From CAVXYG01 sp963766005 (GTDB lineage: Bacteria; Actinomycetota; Actinomycetes; S36-B12; GCA-2699445): 64,000 nt of DNA. This document shows positions 35,142 through 42,377 of this stretch, piece by piece (position 1 is the stretch's first letter; the number at the start of each line of letters is the position of its first letter). The position numbers and the translations under genes are program-made. The DNA lies in assembly GCA_963766005.1 (NCBI GenBank), contig CAVXYG010000010.1, positions 1 through 64,000 on the forward strand, written 5' to 3'. The notes beneath the pieces were generated by a model. It was not told where the DNA came from, made no database searches, and saw only the letters and a list, made by a program, of their open reading frames with translations.

Positions 35142-36481
35142 TGCAGTTCCTCCAGGCAGTTGGGGGTATCGGGCGGGCAGGGCTTGTAGTCGGTGCCGAA
35201 CACGACATCGACATCGGCCAGCGGGGTGCTGTCCGGCGGCGGCATGGCGGCCGGTTCGCTCCCCGAGGGCGAGGGAGCGGGTGCCGCAGGCGTGGGCGAC
35301 AGGGTTCCCGTGTCGCCGAATTCCTCGGGTGCGAACAGTCCGAGCGCCTCCACCACGCCCGCGGTGTACGACTGCCCGCTCGGCGCGTACCCGATGCCGT
35401 TGATCCGGGTCACCGGCTGCACCGACGGCCATGCGCCGGCGGAGATCGCGATGAAGTCGGCATCCGTCAGCACCTGCAGAGCGACCTCGCTGGCCAAGGG
35501 TTCTCCCGAGGCGTTCCACACCAGGACACGGGGTCGGCTGTCAACACCGGGCACGTCCGGGGCGCTCGCGAAGGCCTCCCGGATCGGCGGGGTTGCAGCC
35601 CGGTAGTCGGTCACCCGAAAGATCCCGATTGCCGCCGCAGGACCCCCTTCGAGCTCTTGCCGTGTCACCACCGGGTCGGATGCCGTCGAGGCGCGCAAGG
35701 GCAGCTCCATCGAGTGGATCTGATCGGCAAGGAAGTCCTCGCGCAGATCGAGCAGCCGCTCGGCTACGTCGTCGCTGCCGTTCAGCGGGTCGGACAAGGC
35801 GCCCAGGCTCGTGAGCATCGCCTGCACCGACTCCGGGCTGTCCGGCAGCTTGGAGGTGGCCTTCACGAAGATCTCCTGGAAGCGCTGCTGGACGCCAGCA
35901 ACAGGATTCTCCCCCTCGATCACGCCGATCGTGTACCAACTCGCGTCCGGACCCTCCAAGAACGATTCGCCGGGTGGCAGGGTCAGCACCGGCTGGCCTG
36001 TTTCGTCCAGGAACGTTGTCGCCTCCGGGACCGAGACGCGCACTCCGCCGACCGCGTCGACCATGCCCGCCAGCGCCTTGCGCTCCATTCGCCAACCGCC
36101 GTCCACCCGGATGCCCAGGGTTCGGCCCGCGGCCAACGACGTCAGCCGGCGGTTGAGTGACAGGTTGGCGTCGAGCAGCGGCGTGTACGTGGGACCGTCC
36201 ACCAGCAGAACGTCGGCCGGCAAGGACAGCAGCACCGCGCGATCCGGTTCGCCGCCGGTCGCGGTGAGCAGGCTCGCGGTCCGCACACGCCCGAGCGTGA
36301 CCTGCACCAGCAACGTGTCCTGCATCTGCGCCGAGGTCGGCGCAGTGGACTCGCCTGCTGGCGGTGCAGCCGGGTCCGGTCGGCCGACAACGAGCAGCAG
36401 GATCAGCGCGGCGACGAAGCCCGCCGCGATCGCCGCGGTGCCGGCCACGTGGCTTCCGAGCCGCCGATTGGAGTCGTCCAT
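35138..36481 (-). CDS. LytR-CpsA-Psr-like protein with LytR_C domain
   Basis: 447 aa. One N-terminal membrane helix (AAIAAGFVAALILLLVVG) anchors an external part. Residues ~60-270 resemble an LCP domain (ADVLLVDGPTY; MERKALAGMVDAVGGVRVSV), but the usual RSDT-type Arg/Asp motif is not evident, so phosphotransferase activity is doubtful. A LytR_C domain follows (RPRVLVWNASGEPLASEVAL), then a Pro/Ser-rich stretch and a Cys pair near the end (KPCPPDTPNC). LCP proteins attach glycopolymers to peptidoglycan. nadD-LCP-rsfS is the common order in this phylum. Confidence 0.8.
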   Translation of the reverse strand: MDDSNRRLGSHVAGTAAIAAGFVAALILLLVVGRPDPAAPPAGESTAPTSAQMQDTLLVQVTLGRVRTASLLTATGGEPDRAVLLSLPADVLLVDGPTYTPLLDANLSLNRRLTSLAAGRTLGIRVDGGWRMERKALAGMVDAVGGVRVSVPEATTFLDETGQPVLTLPPGESFLEGPDASWYTIGVIEGENPVAGVQQRFQEIFVKATSKLPDSPESVQAMLTSLGALSDPLNGSDDVAERLLDLREDFLADQIHSMELPLRASTASDPVVTRQELEGGPAAAIGIFRVTDYRAATPPIREAFASAPDVPGVDSRPRVLVWNASGEPLASEVALQVLTDADFIAISAGAWPSVQPVTRINGIGYAPSGQSYTAGVVEALGLFAPEEFGDTGTLSPTPAAPAPSPSGSEPAAMPPPDSTPLADVDVVFGTDYKPCPPDTPNCLEELQ

Positions 36482-36490
36482 CAGTTTCGA

Positions 36491-37075
36491 CTATCCCCGA
36501 TACAGGCTGTGCTTGCGGACATAGGCGGCCACCCCGCGCGGCAACAGGTACTCGATCGGCAGGTCGTCGCGGACCCGTCGGCGGATCTCGGTGGAGGAGA
36601 TCGCAAGCGCCGTCACGGCCACGACGGAGACGTCGCTGGCGGGCAGGTCGGCGGCCGAGAGCTCGTGCTCCGGCCGGGTCACGCCGATGAGCTCCGCCTG
36701 CGCCAGGATCCGCTCCGGGTCCCGCCAGGTGCGGAACTGGGCAAGGGCGTCGGCGCCGGTGATGAAGTGCAACCTGACCCGCGGTCCGTAGTGCTCCTGC
36801 AGGTCGGCCAACGTGTCGACGGTGTAGGTGGGGCCGTCGCGATCGATGTCCACTCTGCTGACGGTGAAGCGCGGGTCCTCGGCCGTCGCGATCACCGCCA
36901 TGAGGTAGCGGTGCTCGCTGGAGATGGGCGAGGACTTCTGCCACGGATCGCCGGTCGGGACGAAGACGACCTCGTCGAGGCGATAGCGGTGGGCAACCTC
37001 GGAGGCCGCCACGAGGTGGCCGTGGTGGATCGGATCGAAGGTGCCGCCCATGACACCGACGGCGCGCAGGGGCAT
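36491..37075 (-). CDS. nadD: nicotinate-nucleotide adenylyltransferase
   Basis: 194-aa NAD biosynthesis enzyme (NaMN + ATP to deamido-NAD). The nucleotidyltransferase motif is VMGGTFDPIHHGHLVAASEV. FITGADALAQFRTWRDPERI and the C-terminal ISSTEIRRRVRDDLPIEYLL are family signatures. The ATG at 37075 (MPLRAVGVMGG) lies 11 bp after the small membrane gene; the longer frame runs through that gene and is not used. Confidence 0.95.
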   Translation of the reverse strand: MPLRAVGVMGGTFDPIHHGHLVAASEVAHRYRLDEVVFVPTGDPWQKSSPISSEHRYLMAVIATAEDPRFTVSRVDIDRDGPTYTVDTLADLQEHYGPRVRLHFITGADALAQFRTWRDPERILAQAELIGVTRPEHELSAADLPASDVSVVAVTALAISSTEIRRRVRDDLPIEYLLPRGVAAYVRKHSLYRG

Positions 37076-37086
37076 GCCAGCCCGGT

Positions 37087-37245
37087 TCAGCGGTCGAGGT
37101 TGAGCCTGGTGACGACGATCAGCAGCACGAGGAAGGTCGCCATGGCAGCACCCCCGAACCACCATGGGCTCACGCTCATGGCCTGCTCGGAGTGCCCGGC
37201 GGTCTCACCGGAGGCGACGACGGTGGCCATCAGGCGCTCGGTCAT
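37087..37245 (-). CDS. 52-aa single-helix membrane protein
   Basis: Short frame from ATG 37245 to TGA 37087: MTERLMATVVASGETAGHSE, QAMSVSPWWFGGAAMATFLV, LLIVVTRLNLDR. One membrane helix spans roughly residues 28-46, with a short basic tail. GGAG sits upstream of the ATG (AGGGAGCACC). It is too short for usual ORF cut-offs, but similar tiny membrane proteins occur between nadD and proA in other actinomycetes. It is probably in an operon with nadD (11 bp gap). Function unknown. Confidence 0.7.
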   Translation of the reverse strand: MTERLMATVVASGETAGHSEQAMSVSPWWFGGAAMATFLVLLIVVTRLNLDR

Positions 37246-37399
37246 GGTGCTCCCTCATCTCGTCGGCGGTGTGGCCGCTGGATCGTCGGCACCGCGAACT
37301 GCTGCTCAGCAACGGGCTCCCAACCGACGGCTCGGGCACCGCCTCCGGCTCAGCCGCAGCGTGGCAGTAGCCTACCGTGACCGCGCCTCTCGGGCCGCG

Positions 37400-38669
37400 C
37401 TAGGTCCGGATGTGTCCTTGGCCGGTGACGACGTACGTGGTTGTCGTCATCTCCGGCAGCGCCATCGGTCCGCGGGCGTGCAGCTTCTGCGTCGAGATGC
37501 CGATCTCAGCGCCGAAGCCGAACTCTGCGCCGTCGGTGAACCGGGTCGAGGCGTTGACCATGACGGCAGCAGAGTCGACGCCGTTGAGGAACGCCTCGAT
37601 CGCCGAGGTGGAGTCGCTCACGATCGCCTCGGTGTGGCCGCTGGACCACCGCCGGATGTGCTCGGCGGCCGCGTCGAGGTCGGGAACAACGCCCACCGCG
37701 AGGTCGAGCGAGTAGTACTCAGCCGCCCAGTCCTCGTCGGTGACGGGTGCCACTTCGATCTCCGTTCCCGCGCACAGGCGCGCAACCGCGGCATCTGCGT
37801 GCAACGTGACGCCTGCTGCTGCGAGTGCCGGCACTGCCTTGGCGAAGAAGTCCTCGGCGACGGCGGCGTGCACCAGCAGCGTCTCGGCGGTGTTGCAGAC
37901 GCTGACGCGCTGTGTCTTGGCGTTGACCGTGATCGCCACCGCCATGTCGAGGTCGGCGTGGGCATCGACATACACGTGACAGTTGCCGACTCCGGTCTCG
38001 ATCACCGGCACGGTCGATCCGGTCACGACTGCCTCGATCAGCCCCGCGCCGCCGCGCGGGATGATGACGTCGACCAGTCCCCGAGCAGTCATGAGGCTGC
38101 GGACCGCATCGTGGCTCTGGCCGGGCACGAGCTGGATCGCGTCGGCGGGCAGGCCCAGCGAGTCCAGCGCATCGCGCATCACCGAGACGAGCACCGTGTT
38201 CGTGTCGTAGGCGGAGGCGGACCCGCGCAACAGGACGGCGTTGCCGCTCTTCAGGCAGAGCGCTGCCGCGTCGACCGTCACGTTGGGTCGCGCCTCATAG
38301 ATCATGCCGACGACGCCGAGCGGGACCCGCACCTGGCGCACCTGCAGCCCGTTGGGCAGCGTGTAGCCACGCACGACCTCGCCCACGGGGTCGGGCAGCC
38401 CGGCCACGTCCTCAACAGCGTCGGCGATGGCAGCGATCCGCTCGGCGTTCAGGGTGAGCCGATCGATGATGGCGGCGGAGGTGCCGCCCGCTTGGGCGCG
38501 CCGAACGTCGACGGCATTCGCCGCCACGATCTGCGACGTGCGTTGCCGAAGCTGCCTCGGCGATGGTCGCCAGTGCCGCGTCCTTGCGCTGCCGGGTCAG
38601 TCCCCGCAGCGCCGTCGTGACCGCCTTGGCCCGGCGCGCCGTCTGCAGGACTCGTTCGTGCTCATCCAC
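37400..38669 (-). CDS. proA: gamma-glutamyl phosphate reductase (frameshifted near its start)
   Basis: Second enzyme of proline synthesis, NADPH-dependent. The start ATG 38669 gives MDEHERVLQTARRAKAVTTA, LRGLTRQRKDAALATIAEAA; then a frame change at about 38545-38553 leads into RTSQIVAANAVDVRRAQAGG and the intact remainder. Key parts are VPLGVVGMIYEARPNVTVDA, the catalytic Cys region TQRVSVCNTAETLLVH and FTDGAEFGFGAEIGISTQKL. Corrected length is about 422 aa. proB lies 389 bp upstream on the same strand, with one small gene between. Confidence 0.92.
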
Positions 38670-38700
38670 GTTGGCAGGATACGTGGCAGCCGGTCCTGCC

Positions 38701-39048
38701 TCATGCCAGGCGGTCGACGGAGCCCGGACGCACGTCCGGGCTAGCCCGCCACTGCTGCCGCCACGGACCCTGCTCCAGGACCTCCAGCCCGACCAGGGAC
38801 CAGTCCGGCAGGCCCATGTCGGCGCGGCTGCTCTGCCAGAGCCGGGCGGCCTCCACCGCCACTGGCCCCAGCTCCGGGCCCTCGTCCCAGAACTGCAGCT
38901 CGGCGCGGTCGGCGGCGTAGCGCGCGGCCATGTTCATCGGGTCGCGGTCACACAGCGACTGCAGCGCCGGCCCCAGTTGCTCCGTCGGCGCAGGCTCGCC
39001 GCACAGTTGCACCGTGACATGCCACAACCTCGGCGGCGCGGCGGTCAC
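38701..39048 (-). CDS. small conserved protein between proB and proA
   Basis: 115 aa. MTAAPPRLWHVTVQLCGEPA, then a Trp- and Leu-containing body (AELQFWDEGPELGPVAVEAA; LPDWSLVGLEVLEQGPWRQQ). There are no membrane segments and no motif I can name. It starts 9 bp after proB and ends 31 bp before proA, so it is part of the proline operon. It could be a small alpha/beta protein of unknown role. Confidence 0.7.
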   Translation of the reverse strand: MTAAPPRLWHVTVQLCGEPAPTEQLGPALQSLCDRDPMNMAARYAADRAELQFWDEGPELGPVAVEAARLWQSSRADMGLPDWSLVGLEVLEQGPWRQQWRASPDVRPGSVDRLA

Positions 39049-39057
39049 TGCTGCTCC

Positions 39058-40203
39058 CTAGGGTTCTCCGAACGGCAGCAGCACGAGGTCATCACGGTGC
39101 ACGACCTCCCGTTCATATGCCGAACCCAGCGCCCTGGCGAGTTCCCGGGTGGACCGCCCGAGCAGGCTCGGCAGTTCCCCTGCATCAAAGTTCACCAGGC
39201 CGCGGGCCACCGTGGTTCCAGATTCGTCCAACAACTCGACCGGATCCCCGGCCGAGAAGTCCCCTTCGACCGAAATGACCCCCGCCGGGAGCAGCGAGGC
39301 ACTGCGTCGGACGACCGCTTCCACTGCTCCAGCGTCCAACGTCAGGGTGCCGCGCGGTGTGGAGGCGTGGGCCAGCCACAGCAGCCGGGTCGGCGTCCGG
39401 CGACCGGTCGGATGGAAAACCGTGCCCACCTCGCCACCGCTCAGGGCCGCTGCCGCATCGTCGGCGTGGGCGAGGACCACCGGGATATCGGCGGCGGTCG
39501 CGATCCGTGCCGCGTCGATCTTGGTCGTCATGCCGCCGCGGCCCACCGGGCCGCTCCCGCCCACGGTGACGGCGCGCAGTTCGGCGACGGTGGCCACCTC
39601 GGGGATCGCTCGTGCCGTGGGGCGCGACGGCGGCTCGGTGAACAGGCCGGGTACGTCCGACAGCAGCACCAATCCGTCAGCGTGGACGAGGTGCGCGACG
39701 AGGGCTGCCAGCCGGTCGTTATCCCCGAAGCGGAGCTCGTCGGTGGCAACGGTGTCGTTCTCGTTGACCACCGGAACGACGCCCAGTGCGAGCAGCCGGT
39801 ACAGGGTGCGCTGCGCGTTGCGGTGGTGCGTCCGCCGCACCATATCCTCCGCCGTGAGCAGCACCTGCCCGGCGATCAATCCGTGGGACGCGAAGGCCGC
39901 GGCATAGCGCGCCATCAGCAGGCCCTGCCCCACCGCGGCAGCCGCCTGCTGCGTGGCCAGATCCCGTGGCCGCTGTGTCAGACCGAGGATGTCGATGGCA
40001 CAGGCGATGGCACCTGAGGTCACGAGGACGACCGCGGTGCCGAGCGCGCGACGGGCCGCAAGGACATCGGCAAGAGCAGCGAGCCGTTCCTCATCCAGCC
40101 CGCCGTCGGGCCGTGTGAGCGATGACGAGCCGACCTTCACCACGATGCGGTCGCCGCGAGCGATCCGCTCCCGCGGTCCCAGCTGCGTCCGCAGCGTCGT
40201 CAT
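39058..40203 (-). CDS. proB: glutamate 5-kinase
   Basis: 381 aa, first step of proline synthesis. The amino-acid-kinase domain has IVVKVGSSSLTRPDGGLDEE, VVLVTSGAIACAIDILGLTQ, NENDTVATDELRFGDNDRLA and GRGGMTTKIDAARIATAADI. A C-terminal PUA domain follows (GVISVEGDFSAGDPVELLDE). Proline feedback is expected of the family. It overlaps obg by 4 bp. Confidence 0.95.
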   Translation of the reverse strand: MTTLRTQLGPRERIARGDRIVVKVGSSSLTRPDGGLDEERLAALADVLAARRALGTAVVLVTSGAIACAIDILGLTQRPRDLATQQAAAAVGQGLLMARYAAAFASHGLIAGQVLLTAEDMVRRTHHRNAQRTLYRLLALGVVPVVNENDTVATDELRFGDNDRLAALVAHLVHADGLVLLSDVPGLFTEPPSRPTARAIPEVATVAELRAVTVGGSGPVGRGGMTTKIDAARIATAADIPVVLAHADDAAAALSGGEVGTVFHPTGRRTPTRLLWLAHASTPRGTLTLDAGAVEAVVRRSASLLPAGVISVEGDFSAGDPVELLDESGTTVARGLVNFDAGELPSLLGRSTRELARALGSAYEREVVHRDDLVLLPFGEP

Positions 40204-41552
40204 CGGCCTTCCAGCCGCTCGTCGGTGCCGCGCGGACCCCGACCCCCACGTCCGGTGGCGACGGACGGCTCGAAATCGAAGACCACGGCATCGTCGCCCG
40301 CACCGATGGCCACCGGATCGCCGGCGACAGCGCCCAGCCGCTGGAGCTCGTCCTCGACCCCGAGCCGCGCCAAGCGATCGGCCAGGTAGCCGACCGCCTC
40401 GTCATTGCTGAAGTCCGTCTGCCGTACCCAGCGCTGAGGTTTGTCGCCGGTGACGATGAAGTACTCGCCCTGGCGCGCGACCTCGAAGTCGACGTCGTTG
40501 ACCGCCTCCGGGCGCAGCACGATCCTGGTCGGCTCGGCGGGCGGCAGCCCGGCCCGGTACTCGGCCACGCGGTCGGCGAGGGCGTACCGCAGCGCTGGCA
40601 GCCCGGCATGGGTCACGGCTGAGACACGGAAGACCGGCAGACCCCGCGCCGCCAGCGCTGGTGCCGTCAGGTCCGCCAGCGCATCACCGTCGGCGAGGTC
40701 GGTCTTGTTCAGGACGACCACGCGCGGCTTGTCCTCCAGCCCCCCGTAGCGTGCCAGTTCGGCCTCGATCACGTCCAGGTCACTGATGGGGTCGCGCTGG
40801 CTGTCCAGCGTCCCGCAGTCCAGGACATGCACCAGCACCGAGCAGCGCTCGATGTGCCGAAGGAAGTCCAGGCCCAGCCCCTTGCCCTCGCTGGCGCCCG
40901 GGATCAGGCCGGGCACGTCGGCCATGGTGAAGGACCGCTCGCCGGCGTCCACGACGCCCAGGTGCGGCACCAGCGTCGTGAACGGGTAGTCGGCGACCTT
41001 CGGCTTGGCCGCGCTCATGGCCGCGATCAGGCTGGACTTCCCGGCGCTGGGGAAGCCGACGAGCGCCGCATCGGCAACGCTCTTCAGCTCCAGCACGATG
41101 TCGCGCTGGTCGCCCGGTTCCCCGAGCAGGGCGAAACCCGGTGCTTTGCGGCGACGTGAGGCGAGTGCCGCGTTGCCGAGGCCGCCGCGTCCCCCTGCCG
41201 CCGCCACGAAGCTCGTCCCGGCTCCCACCAGGTCCGCCAACTGCCGGCCGTCGGGCGTCATCACGACGGTGCCGTCGGGCACCGGGATGACACGGTCGTC
41301 GCCGCTAGCGCCGTTGCGATGACCGCCCTGGCCCGGTTTGCCCTTCTCCGCCCGCCGATGAGGCTGACGGTGGAAATCCAGCAGGGTGGTCATCGCCGGG
41401 TCGACGACGAGGAGCACGCTCCCGCCTCGGCCGCCATTGCCCCCATCAGGTCCGCCGAGCGGTTTGAACTTCTCCCGGTGCACCGAGGCGCACCCGTTGC
41501 CGCCGTCTCCCGCCAGGAGATGGACGACGGCACGATCCACGAAGGTGGCCAC
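40200..41552 (-). CDS. obg: GTPase Obg/CgtA
   Basis: 450-aa 50S-assembly GTPase. The Gly-rich Obg fold (FVDRAVVHLLAGDGGNGCAS; KPLGGPDGGNGGRGGSVLLV) precedes the G domain: G1 LVGFPSAGKSSLIAAMSAAK, G3 TMADVPGLIPGASEGKGLGL, G4 VVLNKTDLADGDALADL. A C-terminal OCT domain (RWVRQTDFSNDEAVGYLADR) completes the Gram-positive form. It ends in an acidic/basic tail. rpmA lies 81 bp upstream. Confidence 0.96.
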   Translation of the reverse strand: MATFVDRAVVHLLAGDGGNGCASVHREKFKPLGGPDGGNGGRGGSVLLVVDPAMTTLLDFHRQPHRRAEKGKPGQGGHRNGASGDDRVIPVPDGTVVMTPDGRQLADLVGAGTSFVAAAGGRGGLGNAALASRRRKAPGFALLGEPGDQRDIVLELKSVADAALVGFPSAGKSSLIAAMSAAKPKVADYPFTTLVPHLGVVDAGERSFTMADVPGLIPGASEGKGLGLDFLRHIERCSVLVHVLDCGTLDSQRDPISDLDVIEAELARYGGLEDKPRVVVLNKTDLADGDALADLTAPALAARGLPVFRVSAVTHAGLPALRYALADRVAEYRAGLPPAEPTRIVLRPEAVNDVDFEVARQGEYFIVTGDKPQRWVRQTDFSNDEAVGYLADRLARLGVEDELQRLGAVAGDPVAIGAGDDAVVFDFEPSVATGRGGRGPRGTDERLEGR

Positions 41553-41633
41553 AAACCCCTACCTATGCCGCAAGCCGCCCGAGACCGGACGGCTTGGCTG
41601 GCTTCCTTGCCGCGTCGCTGCAGCGACGCGGTG

Positions 41634-41888
41634 TCACTCGGCGGTGACGATGTTGACGACCCGGCGACCGCGCGCGGTGCCGAAGTCGACGGTGCCGGCG
41701 GCGAGCGCGAACAGCGTGTCGTCCCCGCCGCGGCCGACGTTGGCACCCGGGTGGAAGTGGGTGCCGCGCTGGCGGACGATGATCTCGCCGGACTTCACCA
41801 ACTGCCCGCCGAAGCGCTTCACGCCCAACCGCTGGGCATTGCTGTCGCGGCCGTTCCTGGTGCTCGAGGCACCCTTCTTATGCGCCAT
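41634..41888 (-). CDS. rpmA: 50S ribosomal protein L27
   Basis: 84 aa, at the peptidyl transferase centre. AHKKGASSTRNGRDSNAQRL and GVKRFGGQLVKSGEIIVRQR are unmistakable. It keeps the plain MAHKK start without the cleavable N-terminal extension seen in Firmicutes. 6 bp after rplU. Confidence 0.97.
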   Translation of the reverse strand: MAHKKGASSTRNGRDSNAQRLGVKRFGGQLVKSGEIIVRQRGTHFHPGANVGRGGDDTLFALAAGTVDFGTARGRRVVNIVTAE

Positions 41889-41894
41889 TGCCCA

Positions 41895-42212
41895 TCACGC
41901 TCCGCTCTCGATCGCCGTCACACGGACTCGGGTGAGCGGCTGCCGGTGGCCCTGCCGCTTACGGTACCCGGTCTTGTTCTTGTACTTCAGAATCCGGATC
42001 TTGGGGCCCTTGGTGTGCTCGAGGACCTCGGCGCTCACCGACACAGCGGTCAGCGCCGCCGGATCGCTGGTCACCGCGTGCTCGTCGTCGACCAGCAGTA
42101 GGGCCGGCAACTGCACCGAAGTGCCGGGCGCGCCGTCGAGGCGGTCCATCTCGAACTCGTCGCCGACGGCGACCTTCTCTTGACGGCCACCGGCGCGAAC
42201 AATGGCATACAC
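41895..42212 (-). CDS. rplU: 50S ribosomal protein L21
   Basis: 105 aa. MYAIVRAGGRQEKVAVGDEF and KILKYKNKTGYRKRQGHRQP are the L21 signatures. First gene of the rplU-rpmA-obg-proB-proA run. The 165-bp gap upstream to RNase E should hold the operon promoter; I could not define it. Confidence 0.97.
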   Translation of the reverse strand: MYAIVRAGGRQEKVAVGDEFEMDRLDGAPGTSVQLPALLLVDDEHAVTSDPAALTAVSVSAEVLEHTKGPKIRILKYKNKTGYRKRQGHRQPLTRVRVTAIESGA

Positions 42213-42377
42213 CGGATTACTCCTTGCGTTCGTGCGGGCTCACCGCGGTGTGTTCGCGAGAGCAGGGCGGCCGTGGCGTCGCATGCGGCGGGGCTGCCCT
42301 CGATCAGGGCGCCCGGCGCAGCACGATCCGGGATCGGTTCGCCAAGGTCCAAGCGTACGGAATCAGTGGCGAGCCGG

